Below, piece by piece: positions 1 through 9,389 of a stretch of DNA of 64,000 bases. The stretch lies in assembly GCA_002501065.1 (NCBI GenBank), contig DLRK01000014.1:5573-69572 (forward strand). The letters run 5' to 3'. Every line of letters starts with the position of its first letter. Position 1 is the first letter of the stretch. Position numbers and translations under genes: made by a program. This DNA comes from Akkermansiaceae bacterium UBA7890 (lineage in GTDB: Bacteria; Verrucomicrobiota; Verrucomicrobiia; Verrucomicrobiales; Akkermansiaceae). Under the pieces are notes generated by a model, which worked only from the letters and a program-made list of their open reading frames with translations, was not told where the DNA came from and searched no databases.

Positions 1-2951
1 TCCGGGATACCGACGGGGATGATGTCGCTGACGTGAAGCAACTGCCGTTGACCGGCTTCGGGATCGAGGACAGCCACCACTCCATCAGCGCCTGGCGGCG
101 AGGTCCCGGAGGATGGCTGTATTTCCAGGAGGGCATCTTCCTGCATTCCCAGGTGGAGACGATCCACGGGGTTGTGCGCAACTACAATGGTGGAGTCTAC
201 CAGTTTAATCCGCGAACGCAGAAGTTGCGCATGTTTGCCAGGATCGGGGTCGGCAATCCATGGGGGCATGTCTTTGACCGCTGGGGCCAGTCATTCTTTG
301 TCGATAATCCCCGTATCAGCTACCTCTCGCCCGCCACCGGCAACAGCGGACAGCGCGTCCGCCTGGCGAACTTGATCAGCACCGAGAAGCAGTGCGGAGG
401 TGATATCGCCTCCGGCAGTCATCTGCCGGAGGAGATACAGGGCCAATTACTGACCTGCCGCTTCAAGAGCAGGGCCATTGTGCGCTACGAGTTCCTGGAG
501 AAGGGGGCCGGGTTCAGTGCCAATGTCCTGCCACCGCTCATTTCATCACGTCACCCGAACTTCCGTCCCGTGGACTGCAAGGTTGGCCCCGATGGGGCAC
601 TTTATGTCGCGGACTGGTACAACTCGATTATCAACCACGCCAAGCACGACTTCCGTGATCCCCGCCGCGACCATGAACACGGGCGCGTGTGGCGTATCAC
701 GGCAAAGGACCGCCCCCTGGCCAAGAAACCGAACCTCATCAATGCCGACCTCACGGCACTGCTCAACCACCTGAAGAGCCCTGATCGCTGGACCCGTCAC
801 CAGGCCCGTTCCATACTCAGCGAACGTGACCGCGATAAGGCGGCGGAAGCCCTGGAGAGGTGGGTGAAAGGCCTGGATCCAGGAGACGCGGATCACGACC
901 ATCACCTGGTTGAGGCCATGTGGGCATGCCAGAATATAGAGCGTCCCAGTGAAGAGATCCTGAAGCGCGTTCTTGGCACAGGAAACGGGTGTGCGCGTGC
1001 TGCCGGGGCACGGATTCTACGCTACTGGCATGATTCCCTGAGTGACCCGGTGGCTTTGATTGCAGAAGCCGCCAGTGACCCATTCCCCCGTGTGCGCATG
1101 GAAGCGGTTCTCTCCGCCGGCTTCGTTCCGCAGGCAAAGGCTTTCACCGCGGCCCTTGCAGCACTTGATCATCCACGCGACCCCTTCATTGACACCGCGC
1201 TGCCGCAGACGGTCGCCGCCCTTGAATCCTACTGGCGTCCGGCCCTTGACGCCGGCAGATTGGACTTCGCCAAGGAAGCCCATCGCGATTTCGCCGAGCA
1301 GCAGGCAGGCATCGGATTTGAATCCCGCCTGAAATCCTACCTGAACAAGAAATCTCCCGGGATTGCTGAGACCCGCAGGGTCATCGAACGCCTGATCTCC
1401 CAGCCCACTGTCAAGCAAACCAGGATGGTGGTTGATGCGGTCGCCAGAAAGACACCCGGGTCCAATTCCGAGGTGTCACTGATCATGCTCAAGGGTCTTG
1501 AACAAATCGGTCGCCGGGGCGCCTTCTCCCTCGGGCAGCGCATTAATCCTCTGAAGAAGCTGCTGCATCACCCCGACGACTCCGTGGCGGCCGCCGCTGC
1601 CGCCAATCTCGGGGCCTGGCAGCTCAAGGGCTCCGATCCCGATCTCTCCGTTATCCTTCACGACAGCAACCGCGCCACCTCCGTCCGACGTGCCGCCGCC
1701 ACCTCCCTCGGGCAACTGCGCGGCCCCGGCATCGTAAAGATCCTGAGGACCCTCGCCTTCGAGGGCGAAACCGCAGAGCGTTATCTCGCGATCTTTGGTC
1801 TCGCGGAAACTGATATTCACGAGGCCGCCGAGGCCGCCGCCGCGCTGCTCGTTCTGGATCCCGGGCAATCTGACCCGGTCAACCTCGTGCAGGCCTTCAC
1901 TCGCCGCTCCGGCGGTGCCACCGCGCTGACCAGGGCTCTCGACAGGGAAAAGCTGCATTCGGGAGTGATCAACAGTCTCTCCGATTATCATCGGAGGACA
2001 GGCCAGTTGCCCAAGGCCCTCGCTGAAATCTTCACCCTCCCCCTTTCCAGGTCCCTGACAGCCCTGCTTATCAAGGAAAACAAAGAAGCACTCGTCTCCG
2101 CAGTGGTGAAATCGGGCAATCCTGTTGAGGGTGAAAAAATATTTCGCCGCAGGGAACTCGCCTGCTTCAGTTGCCATGCCATCGGCCCGGTTGGTTCGCG
2201 TATCGGCCCCAACCTGGTGGCTGCGGGAGCAGCGGCCCAGACCGACTACATTATAGAAGCCATTCTGGAACCGAACAAAACCATCGCCCAGCATTACGAG
2301 AACCAGTTGGTTACCCTCGCAGACGGCACCATCCGGATGGGAGCCATTACCTACAAGGACGAAAAGAGCATCATGATCCGGGACTCAGCCCAGGCGGGCC
2401 GGGAGATCAGGATAGCAACGGACACAATCAGGAAGATCAAGCCCATGCCCTCGCTGATGCCTGCCGGCTTGATCGATCAGTTGCAAACCCGCCAGGAATT
2501 TCTCGACCTGGCACGATTCGTTTCCCTGCTGGGGCGACCCGGCCCTTATGCCAACAACGAAACTCCCGTCATCCGCAAGTGGCAGATCACCCCGGGAAGT
2601 GCCCATAAACTGCCTGTCGACAAGGCTTCATGGATGCCGGTTTACAGCATGGTTGACGGTCATCTTTCCGACTCTGATCTCGGTCAGGAGTCGCTGGTCT
2701 ACGCCCGCGGCTTCGTGCAGGTACAAGTAGCGGGTCCTGTTGATGTATTGCTCAATGACAGCACAGGTCTCCAGCTCTGGGTTGACGGGCAGAACATCGA
2801 CAAACTGGATGCCCCGCTTGACCTTGCCGAAGGGCGGCACTCCCTGACCTTTGCCATCCAGCGCAAACCGCGCAAAGGGATGGGGCTGCGCGTTGAACTC
2901 GCTACCCCGCCCGACTCCCCGGCCAGGTTCCAGCCGGAGGGGGGGCTTTAA
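1..2951 (+). CDS. PVC-type haem-binding CxxCH protein (TIGR02604-like), 5' end outside window
   Basis: The reading frame is open from the first bases of the window. Codons before the GTG at 33 encode a DTDGDD-type acidic motif typical of the region before the propeller in PVC 'membrane-bound dehydrogenase' (TIGR02604) proteins, so the gene starts upstream and is partial. Visible parts, in order, are the end of a beta-propeller (GxLYFQEGIF, NPWGHVFDRWGQ, DGALYVADWYN), a long alpha-helical HEAT-like region, a cytochrome c domain with CFSCH (first Cys about residue 711 counted from base 33) followed by GPNL, and a C-terminal beta domain of about 100 residues. The family is extracytoplasmic, common in Planctomycetota and Verrucomicrobiota, and often linked to glycan breakdown. 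The substrate cannot be read from sequence. A sulfatase follows in the same direction, a frequent pairing in this group. Confidence 0.88.
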   Translation, partial: RDTDGDDVADVKQLPLTGFGIEDSHHSISAWRRGPGGWLYFQEGIFLHSQVETIHGVVRNYNGGVYQFNPRTQKLRMFARIGVGNPWGHVFDRWGQSFFVDNPRISYLSPATGNSGQRVRLANLISTEKQCGGDIASGSHLPEEIQGQLLTCRFKSRAIVRYEFLEKGAGFSANVLPPLISSRHPNFRPVDCKVGPDGALYVADWYNSIINHAKHDFRDPRRDHEHGRVWRITAKDRPLAKKPNLINADLTALLNHLKSPDRWTRHQARSILSERDRDKAAEALERWVKGLDPGDADHDHHLVEAMWACQNIERPSEEILKRVLGTGNGCARAAGARILRYWHDSLSDPVALIAEAASDPFPRVRMEAVLSAGFVPQAKAFTAALAALDHPRDPFIDTALPQTVAALESYWRPALDAGRLDFAKEAHRDFAEQQAGIGFESRLKSYLNKKSPGIAETRRVIERLISQPTVKQTRMVVDAVARKTPGSNSEVSLIMLKGLEQIGRRGAFSLGQRINPLKKLLHHPDDSVAAAAAANLGAWQLKGSDPDLSVILHDSNRATSVRRAAATSLGQLRGPGIVKILRTLAFEGETAERYLAIFGLAETDIHEAAEAAAALLVLDPGQSDPVNLVQAFTRRSGGATALTRALDREKLHSGVINSLSDYHRRTGQLPKALAEIFTLPLSRSLTALLIKENKEALVSAVVKSGNPVEGEKIFRRRELACFSCHAIGPVGSRIGPNLVAAGAAAQTDYIIEAILEPNKTIAQHYENQLVTLADGTIRMGAITYKDEKSIMIRDSAQAGREIRIATDTIRKIKPMPSLMPAGLIDQLQTRQEFLDLARFVSLLGRPGPYANNETPVIRKWQITPGSAHKLPVDKASWMPVYSMVDGHLSDSDLGQESLVYARGFVQVQVAGPVDVLLNDSTGLQLWVDGQNIDKLDAPLDLAEGRHSLTFAIQRKPRKGMGLRVELATPPDSPARFQPEGGL

Positions 2952-3224
2952 TCAATGTCCTGTCTTTTCTTCCTGTGACAGAGAACGAAAACCCGGTCCT
3001 GGAGGGTAAAAAGGAGGAACGTTTCCATTCCGCGACGATTCGGGGTAGCGCTGGCAGGAGGCACGTCACCTGCACCTGCCTGCCGCGCTTGGTGAAGCAC
3101 GCGGTCCTGGCTCCCGGCCAGGCCGGAGCACCGGACTGGCCGTTCTGCAGGGAGTTGGCAGAGTGACGGGGTGGACTCCATTTGACCTTTGACTTTTCAA
3201 GTCGGGACTGGCGTTGTGGACGCC

Positions 3225-4778
3225 ATGAAAGGTTTCCTGCCCCTGCTTTTTGCGATCTCCCTGCCGCTCTGTGCCGCCGATCGCCCGAACATCCTCCTGA
3301 TCTTTACCGACGATCACTGCGAACAGGCTCTCAGTGCCTACGATCCGGCGCGGATCACCACGCCCCACATGGACCGCATCGCCAAGGAGGGCATGCGTTT
3401 CAACCGTTGCTACGTGACCAACTCGATCTGCGGTCCGAGCCGGGCAGTGATTCTCACCGGTAAATACAGCCACCTGAACGGCTTCGTCCGCAACGGCAAC
3501 ACCTTCGATGGATCGCAGCAGACCTTCCCAAAACTTCTTCAGAAGGTGGGCTATACAACCGCCATGCTGGGGAAATGGCATCTCAGGTCGACGCCCACCG
3601 GGTTTGACCATTATGAAGTCCTGATCGGGCAGGGTCCCTACTACAACCCGACCATGAAGTACAGGCAGAAGGACGGGACGCCAGCCCAGCACAAGCATAC
3701 CGGCTACACCACGGATATCATCGTGGACCTCACCCTGGATTGGCTCAAGAAGACCCGGGACAAGAGCAAACCCTTCATGCTCATGACCCAGCACAAGGCC
3801 CCGCACCGCAACTGGCAACCGGGTCCGAAGTACCTCAACTGGCTTGACGGCAAGACCATCCCGGAGCCGGAGACCCTCTGGGATGACTACAAGGGGCGGA
3901 CTTCGGCCGCCTCCGGGCAGACCATGACAATCCGGAAGCATCTCAATGCCAACGACCTCAAGCTGGGACCGCCCCGCGGCCTCAATCCCGAACAGGCCGC
4001 GAAGTGGAATGCGGCATATGGTCCCCGAAATGAGGCCTTCAGGAAGGCCGAACCGGACATGAGCGAGAAGGAGATCATCCAGTGGAAATACCAGCGCTAC
4101 GTGAAGGACTACCTCCGCTGCGTAAAGTCGGTGGACGACGGGATCGGTCGAATCCTTGATTACCTGGAAGAAAGTGGACTGGCAAAAAATACAATCGTGA
4201 TCTACTCCTCGGACCAGGGATGGTACCTCGGGGAACACGGCTGGTTCGACAAGCGCTGGATGTACGAGGAGTCACTCAAGACACCCCTCCTCGTCCGGTG
4301 GCCGGGAGTGGCCAAGGCGGGTTCCGTCAACAATGACATCGTCTCGAACCTCGACTTCGCGGAAACCTTTCTTGACGCTGCGGGAGCAGGGGTTCCAGAG
4401 GACATGCAGGGCCGCAGTCTCGTGCCCGTCCTCAAGGGGGAAACTCCGGATGACTGGCGCAAGTCATTCTACTACCACTATTACGAGTATCCCGGGGCGC
4501 ACAGTGTGGCGCGGCACTTCGGGGTGACCACCGGAGAGCACAAGCTCATTCACTTCTACCACAAGGATGAGTGGGAGCTCTTTGACCTGAAAAAGGATCC
4601 GGAAGAACTCAAGAGTGTCTATGGGGATTCGAGCTATTCCGATATCGAGGCGAACTTGAAGAAGGAGCTGAAGCGTCTTCGCACGAATTACAAGCTTCCC
4701 GAGCCGGAGGAGCCCTCCGGACCGCGGCGGCCCCGGAAGGACAACAGGAACAGGAAGTCGAAGCCGGCTGCCGGTTGA
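3225..4778 (+). CDS. Exported type I sulfatase
   Basis: Formylglycine-dependent sulfatase of 517 aa that hydrolyses sulfate esters, probably on polysaccharide, outside the cytoplasm. The ATG at 3225 was chosen over in-frame codons from 3189 because it opens directly into a signal peptide ([18 protein letters not shown]). Visible motifs are the metal-binding DD (Asp29-Asp30) and the maturation motif C-G-P-S-R with Cys69 as the formylglycine precursor, followed by the usual TGKY. Later come GKWHL, the central [13 protein letters not shown] and the C-terminal region typical of PVC sulfatases ([21 protein letters not shown]). The tail is basic and Pro-rich. Whether the maturing enzyme is encoded nearby is unclear: the only FGE-fold protein seen here is the SenA candidate. 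The exact sulfated substrate is unknown. Confidence 0.93.
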   Translation: MKGFLPLLFAISLPLCAADRPNILLIFTDDHCEQALSAYDPARITTPHMDRIAKEGMRFNRCYVTNSICGPSRAVILTGKYSHLNGFVRNGNTFDGSQQTFPKLLQKVGYTTAMLGKWHLRSTPTGFDHYEVLIGQGPYYNPTMKYRQKDGTPAQHKHTGYTTDIIVDLTLDWLKKTRDKSKPFMLMTQHKAPHRNWQPGPKYLNWLDGKTIPEPETLWDDYKGRTSAASGQTMTIRKHLNANDLKLGPPRGLNPEQAAKWNAAYGPRNEAFRKAEPDMSEKEIIQWKYQRYVKDYLRCVKSVDDGIGRILDYLEESGLAKNTIVIYSSDQGWYLGEHGWFDKRWMYEESLKTPLLVRWPGVAKAGSVNNDIVSNLDFAETFLDAAGAGVPEDMQGRSLVPVLKGETPDDWRKSFYYHYYEYPGAHSVARHFGVTTGEHKLIHFYHKDEWELFDLKKDPEELKSVYGDSSYSDIEANLKKELKRLRTNYKLPEPEEPSGPRRPRKDNRNRKSKPAAG

Positions 4779-4791
4779 TGGTGCGGGGACA

Positions 4792-4818
4792 ATGGCAGGA
4801 AAGATGACCTCCTGCCAT
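4792..4818. terminator. Inverted repeat between convergent genes, likely terminator
   Basis: ATGGCAGGA (4792-4800) and TCCTGCCAT (4810-4818) form a perfect 9-bp stem with a 9-nt loop. It lies between the stops of the convergent sulfatase and ketosynthase genes. There is no T-run, so a rho-independent role is only inferred from the position. Confidence 0.45.
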
Positions 4819-4835
4819 GGGGAAGGCCCGGAACC

Positions 4836-6056
4836 TCAATCCACAAACTTCTTCAGGGCCACCACGCAGTTCAGGCCGCCGAAGGCGAAGGCATTGCTGA
4901 GGACGGCGCCTACTTCGCGCTCCCTGGACTGGTTGGGGGTGACATCGAGATTACATTCCGGATCCGGAGTCTCGTAATTGATGGTGGGCGGAATGAGGTT
5001 GTCCTGGAGTGCCCCGAGACAGGCAATCATCTCGATAGCGCCGGCGCCGCCCAGGGCGTGACCATGCATGGACTTGGTGGAAGAGATCGACAACCGGTCG
5101 GCGTGTTCACCAAAAACGCGGCGGATGACGGTGCTCTCGATGACGTCGTTGGCCTTGGTGCCGGTACCGTGGGCGTTGAGGTAGTCGACGTCCTCGGGAT
5201 TGAGTCGTGCGTTCGCGAGACAATTGCGGAGGGCCCGCTCCGGCCCTTCGGGAGTGGGAATGACCAGGTTGCCGGCATCAGCTGAGGCCCCGGCCCCGGC
5301 GAACTCGGCGTAAATGGTAGCCCCGCGTGCCCTGGCGTGTTCCAGCGTCTCGAGGACCACGGCGCCCGAGCCCTCTCCCAGCATCAGGCCCCGCCGGTTC
5401 AGGTCGAAGGGCGAGCAGCGCTCCGGGGCGACGATGCGAAGAGCTTCCCAGGCGCGGAGGATGCCGAACATGATGGGTGCTTCCGCCCCACCGGCAACCA
5501 CCACCTCGGCCTCGCCGGAGCGGAGCAACTGCAGGCCGGAGCTGAAAGCGTGGTTGGATGAGGAACAGGCCGAAGTCACCCCGAAACTGGGACCCTTGAG
5601 ACCGAGTTGCATGCTCACGTGACAGGCCGGTGCACTGGGCATGACGCGGGGAACATCGAAAATACGTGAGCGGCGCTTGCGTTCGACGAGTGAACGGACA
5701 TACCCCTCCTCCGTTGCCTCCCAGCCGCAGTTACCGACCCCGATCACCGCACTTGCCCGGGGAGCGAGTTCCTCGGTGATTTCGAGCCCGGAGTGGTCGA
5801 GAGCCTCCCGGGCTGCACCGATGGCGAGCAGGCTGAAGCGATCGTATTGCCGCATGAGCCTGGGCTCGAACATCTCGCTGAGGTCCCGCTGGACCTGGCC
5901 GGCCCTCTTGATGCTCACCTCACCGAGTTCGGAGGGCGGAATGGGAGTGATGGCATTCCTGCCTGCCACCATTCCGTCCCAGGTTTCGGGTGCGGTGTCT
6001 CCGAGTGGGGTGAGGCAGCCGTAGCCTGTGATGACGGCGCGTGGAACGGACATCAT
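4836..6056 (-). CDS. Beta-ketoacyl-ACP synthase, FabF-like (KAS II type)
   Basis: Condensing enzyme of 406 aa, the usual FabF length, joining an acyl chain to malonyl-ACP in the cytosol. The full catalytic triad is visible: Cys164 in TSACSSSNH, a His in LNAHGTGTKAND and a His in KSMHGHALGGAGA. The N-terminus (RAVITGYGCLTPLGD) and the C-terminal SNAFAFGGLN glycine loop are also standard. The start ATG at 6056 overlaps the stop of the upstream acyl-carrier-protein gene in an ATGA arrangement (a second ATG lies at 6053), so translation is probably coupled. With no other fab genes beside it, this may be a dedicated KS/ACP pair for a special acyl product and not the housekeeping FabF; that is inference. 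Confidence 0.9.
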   Translation of the reverse strand: MMSVPRAVITGYGCLTPLGDTAPETWDGMVAGRNAITPIPPSELGEVSIKRAGQVQRDLSEMFEPRLMRQYDRFSLLAIGAAREALDHSGLEITEELAPRASAVIGVGNCGWEATEEGYVRSLVERKRRSRIFDVPRVMPSAPACHVSMQLGLKGPSFGVTSACSSSNHAFSSGLQLLRSGEAEVVVAGGAEAPIMFGILRAWEALRIVAPERCSPFDLNRRGLMLGEGSGAVVLETLEHARARGATIYAEFAGAGASADAGNLVIPTPEGPERALRNCLANARLNPEDVDYLNAHGTGTKANDVIESTVIRRVFGEHADRLSISSTKSMHGHALGGAGAIEMIACLGALQDNLIPPTINYETPDPECNLDVTPNQSREREVGAVLSNAFAFGGLNCVVALKKFVD

Positions 6057-6322
6057 TCAGCCTTCCGACCGAGTCCGTGTTTCCTGCCCAGTTCGAGTAA
6101 ATCGCCCACGGTCTGGAGGGTGTCCCGGGCCTCGACCGCATCCACGTCAATATGCAGGTCATACTCCTCTTCGATGGCCATCAGGATCTCGACCAATTCG
6201 AGGGAAGAGATATCGAGCGACTCGAGGGTCGTTCCCTCTGATATTTCCTTCACTCGTTCTTCAGGAAGGTTGAGACTCCTGATGATGATTTTGGACAGTT
6301 CCGGGAGCAGGTTATCGGACAT
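6053..6322 (-). CDS. Acyl carrier protein
   Basis: Small acidic four-helix carrier protein of 89 aa. The second-helix motif LDISSLELVEILMAIEEEY aligns with the ACP consensus (ADSLDTVELVMALEEEF) and places the phosphopantetheine serine at Ser40. The residue before it is Ser, where nearly all fatty-acid ACPs have Asp, giving SSL in place of DSL. The stop codon overlaps the start of the ketosynthase gene by 4 bp, so the two products are probably made together and act together. Because of the non-canonical motif and the isolated KS partner, it may serve a specialised lipid or polyketide-like step and not general fatty-acid synthesis. The divergent neighbour is an exported caspase-like protein. 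Confidence 0.88.
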   Translation of the reverse strand: MSDNLLPELSKIIIRSLNLPEERVKEISEGTTLESLDISSLELVEILMAIEEEYDLHIDVDAVEARDTLQTVGDLLELGRKHGLGRKAE

Positions 6323-6470
6323 CAGGAGGAAAACAGCTTAATGCTGCCGGGAGGGTTTGGTCCAGCGGTATCCCCGTCCGGAATGGTTTTATGTTGACCA
6401 TGGGTTCGGAGCCTGTGCCCGAGGATGGGATGGTAATCGTAGCGCCTGTGGACCGGCGGAAGGGACTTGT

Positions 6471-6505
6471 CCACAATCCAGGCAATGCCCGTGCTTGGAT
6501 TGTGG
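6471..6505. promoter_or_regulatory. 10-bp perfect inverted repeat in a divergent intergenic region
   Basis: CCACAATCCA (6471-6480) and TGGATTGTGG (6496-6505) are exact reverse complements separated by 15 nt. They sit in the 275-nt region between the ACP start (6322, minus) and the caspase-like gene start (6598, plus). The site could be an operator or an RNA hairpin in a leader. The sequence does not decide which. Confidence 0.4.
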
Positions 6506-6597
6506 TGGGGTTGCGGGGCAGAATCTTTCCGGGAAGCCTTCCGGGTTTCTCCCAATCCAGGTGCAAGGAAGTTTGCGCCGCGCTACGTAGATTGATC

Positions 6598-8103
6598 ATG
6601 CGTTCACACCTCCTTCTCTTCCCAACCGCCCTTGTTCTCCTGTCTGGTGCTCTTGGCGCCCGCGACCACGTTCTCACCATCGGGGGCGGGTATTCTCCGG
6701 CCGGCAACCAGGTTTCGCTGGAGCGCAACGTGCTCTTCTTCGAGAAGTTGCGTTCCGAGAAGCTGCCGGACGGGACCCCGCACGACCTCTACTTTGCGGA
6801 CGGGACTTCGCCCCACCCCGATCTCCAGTTTCGACCTGAGGGGGGAGAGGTGCCCCGGGCCCATCTCTTCATGGCCGGTCTCTTCGGGTCGGAGAAGAAC
6901 CTCGCCAACCACTATCGCAACAACGTGTTGGAGGGAGTGCGGGATATTTCCAGTCCGGCGGCCCTTGAGAAATGGTTCCAGGAGGAAGGGCCCAAGCTGG
7001 CGGCGGGTGATCGGCTGGTTCTCTATGTGACGGCTCACGGGGGGCGCAGCGGAAGCAAGGGCAACAAGTATAACACGAAGATCTGGATGTGGGATCGCAA
7101 GACCTTGGAGGCTTCCCGGCTGGCGAGCCTGCTTGCCGACCTGCCGGAGGGAGTGAAGGTCATGACGGTGATGGTCCAGTGTTTCTCCGGGGGATTCTCC
7201 CATCTCATCTTCAAGGAAAACAACCAGAAGAAGGAGGGCGCCAACCGGAGCATCTGCGGGTTCTATGCAACCGTGTGCGACCGGGAGGCGGCCGGGTGCA
7301 CTCCGGATGTCAATGAGGCGAACTACGATGAGTTCAGCAGCCACTTCTGGGCCGCGCTGCGTGGCAGGACGCGCATGGAAAAGGAGATCACCGACTGCGA
7401 TTACGACGGAGACGGGAGGGTGTCCTTTGAAGAGGCGCACACCTACGCGATTCTGACCTCGCGCAACATCGATATCCCGGTCAGGACCAGTGGCGCCTTC
7501 CTGCGGGTTCACAGCCGCCTGCGTTCGGAGAAGAAGGAGGATCGCGAACTTCTTGGACGGGAAACTCCTTATGCTGAAATTCTGGAGCGCGCCGGGCCGG
7601 TGGACAAGGCGGTGCTGGAGGGACTTTCCGCCCGCCTTGAACTGGAAGGGGAGAAGCGCGGAACACTCGCGCATGAGAAGGCTTCCAAGCTCGGCAAGGA
7701 GATCCAGAAAGTGGAGGGGGAGAAGAAGGAACAGAAGAAGAAGCTGGATGGCGCGCGAACCGCCATCGGGCGGGCGATACGCTACCGCTGGCCTGATCTC
7801 GAGAACAGGCATAGTCCGGGTGCGGTGCGCCTGCTCAGTGAGGAGAAGCTGCAGGCCGCCTTCGTGGGCGCGGTGGAAGAGCATCCCAGGTTTGCTGAAT
7901 GGTCCAAGCTGAAGCAGGAGCGGGGGAAGCTGGAGGATCGCGAGCTGGAGCTTTCGCGCGATTACGCCAGCTGGCGGCGCTTCGTGCGGGCCTTTGAGAA
8001 CGTGGCCTATGCCACCAACCTGGAGAAGGTGGCCGGGGAGGATGTGGTGCAGGCCTACCAGCGTCTGCTGGAGGCGGAGCGGGAGGGGTTTTCCGGCAAT
8101 TAG
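6598..8103 (+). CDS. Exported caspase-like (clan CD) peptidase with EF-hand
   Basis: Predicted 501-aa secreted cysteine peptidase-like protein. The ATG at 6598 gives a clean signal peptide (MRSHLLLFPTALVLLSGALG); an in-frame upstream start at 6391 would bury it. The p20-like fold is indicated by His147 in YVTAHGG and Cys195 in VQCFSGGFS, the spacing and context of a caspase/metacaspase His-Cys dyad. A textbook 12-residue EF-hand loop follows, with D268, D270, D272, V275 and E279 in place (sequence DYDGDGRVSFEE), suggesting calcium binding. The last ~150 residues are charged and probably coiled-coil. The substrate is unknown and activity is inferred from the dyad. A C13/legumain-like fold is an alternative within the same clan. 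The stop overlaps the convergent senA stop by 4 nt. Confidence 0.75.
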   Translation: MRSHLLLFPTALVLLSGALGARDHVLTIGGGYSPAGNQVSLERNVLFFEKLRSEKLPDGTPHDLYFADGTSPHPDLQFRPEGGEVPRAHLFMAGLFGSEKNLANHYRNNVLEGVRDISSPAALEKWFQEEGPKLAAGDRLVLYVTAHGGRSGSKGNKYNTKIWMWDRKTLEASRLASLLADLPEGVKVMTVMVQCFSGGFSHLIFKENNQKKEGANRSICGFYATVCDREAAGCTPDVNEANYDEFSSHFWAALRGRTRMEKEITDCDYDGDGRVSFEEAHTYAILTSRNIDIPVRTSGAFLRVHSRLRSEKKEDRELLGRETPYAEILERAGPVDKAVLEGLSARLELEGEKRGTLAHEKASKLGKEIQKVEGEKKEQKKKLDGARTAIGRAIRYRWPDLENRHSPGAVRLLSEEKLQAAFVGAVEEHPRFAEWSKLKQERGKLEDRELELSRDYASWRRFVRAFENVAYATNLEKVAGEDVVQAYQRLLEAEREGFSGN

Positions 8104-9389
8104 GGGGAGGACCTTGCGCAGCTGCGGAAGGCGGTGAAGACGTCGCGCCGTCCTGGCAGGTAGGCCTGGCGGTAGGTGTTGCGGATGAGGCAGGACGAGG
8201 TGGCACAGGATCCGCCTCTGGTGGTCTTGTGGTCGCCGAACTGGAGAGTCGACATGTAGGGATACATATCCACCTCGAAGCCGGCGTAGGGCAGGTATTG
8301 ATTGCTGGTCCACTCCCAGGCCGTCCCCACCATCTGCAGGCAGCCGCATTCCGAGGCGCCCTCCGGGAGGGCATACACCGGACCGGCACCCATCTGCCCC
8401 CCATCGAGGTCGGCCTTGCCCGCATCCATGGACTCCCCCCACGGAAAAAGCCTTCCCTCAGTCCCCCGGGCTGCGGCTTCCCACTCGTACTCGGTTGGCA
8501 GCCGGCGCCCTGCCCAGAGGCACCACGCCTCTGCTTCCCAGTAACTGAGATGGATGGCCGGGGCCTCGAGGGGCAGGTCGATCCATTGGTCGAAGCGTCG
8601 AAGCTGCCACCGGTCGTCTGCCTCCCTCCAGAAGAGGGGGCATGATGCCTGTTCTTCCCGGAGCCACCACTTGCCTCCGTAACTCCACAGTTCGGGGCGC
8701 TGGTATCCGTTGTCCTCTACGAAGGCGAGAAAGTCACGATTGGAGACCAGGGTCCTGGAGATGGCAAAGGGTTCCAGCTCGATCTCGAACCCGGGCCGTT
8801 CGTTGTCGAAGCTGAACTCACTGGTTGCGGACCCGGGAGAGCCGGCCGGCATCCCGATCGGGTAAATGCCGCCCTCGAGCTCTGCGTCTCCGCCGCTCTC
8901 CGGGGCGGGAGGTGCCGGTTCGACGGGACAAACGGAGGAGGGAGCGGGATAGCCGAGGGTCTGACGAGCCCAGATGAGGGACTCGATGTGCATGTTCTGG
9001 TGCGCGATGCAGTAGTGGCACAGGTAGTGCTCCCGGGGTTCGAGGGATTCCGCCTCGAGCCGTCCGCGCACCTCATCGAGGACGCGCTGGTAGTAGTCCT
9101 GCGTGGCAGCGCGGCCGGGGATGACCTCCTTCTGCCAGCGGTTGCGATGCTGGATCTCGAAGGAGTCCCAGATCTCATCGTATCCCGGCATGCGGGGGGC
9201 GGCCCGGCCCAGTTCGCGCAGGAGGAAGTACTCGTAGAAGAAGGCGGAGTGCCCGAGTTCCCAGATGGGCGGGTTGATTCCGCGGTGATAGGGGACATCC
9301 AGTTGCTCTTCGCTCAGGTCGTCGAGGAGGGCGCGGGTCCGGCGATCGGTGTTGTCCAGTTCGCTACGGAGTTCTTTCCTGGTCTTCAT
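8100..9389 (-). CDS. senA: Selenoneine synthase SenA (EgtB-like)
   Basis: Non-haem iron enzyme of 429 aa with the EgtB/SenA architecture: an N-terminal DinB-like four-helix domain followed by a formylglycine-generating-enzyme fold. The three-His iron site is visible as His47 (WELGHSAFF) and the H-x3-H-x-E motif His130/His134/Glu136. The C-terminal half has GRRLPTEYEWEAAA, WEWTS, RGGSC and a tail with GRRDVFTAFR. EgtB and SenA are hard to separate by sequence alone. The call rests on the partner: the upstream gene is a SenB-type glycosyltransferase whose stop overlaps this start by 4 bp (ATGA). In the known pathway SenA joins a selenosugar to hercynine to give selenoneine. No EgtD or SenC/SelD gene is in the window, so hercynine and selenophosphate supply would have to come from elsewhere. 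Confidence 0.82.
   Translation of the reverse strand: MKTRKELRSELDNTDRRTRALLDDLSEEQLDVPYHRGINPPIWELGHSAFFYEYFLLRELGRAAPRMPGYDEIWDSFEIQHRNRWQKEVIPGRAATQDYYQRVLDEVRGRLEAESLEPREHYLCHYCIAHQNMHIESLIWARQTLGYPAPSSVCPVEPAPPAPESGGDAELEGGIYPIGMPAGSPGSATSEFSFDNERPGFEIELEPFAISRTLVSNRDFLAFVEDNGYQRPELWSYGGKWWLREEQASCPLFWREADDRWQLRRFDQWIDLPLEAPAIHLSYWEAEAWCLWAGRRLPTEYEWEAAARGTEGRLFPWGESMDAGKADLDGGQMGAGPVYALPEGASECGCLQMVGTAWEWTSNQYLPYAGFEVDMYPYMSTLQFGDHKTTRGGSCATSSCLIRNTYRQAYLPGRRDVFTAFRSCARSSP

Noticed and set aside
6604..8442. 612-codon minus-strand frame opposite the caspase-like gene
   Set aside because: It overlaps both the caspase-like gene and senA, and its translation has no domain signature.
8100..9389. 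Ergothioneine synthase EgtB
   Set aside because: The domain layout fits EgtB equally well, but the coupled SenB-type glycosyltransferase and the lack of EgtD/EgtC/EgtA neighbours favour SenA. EgtB remains the fallback reading.
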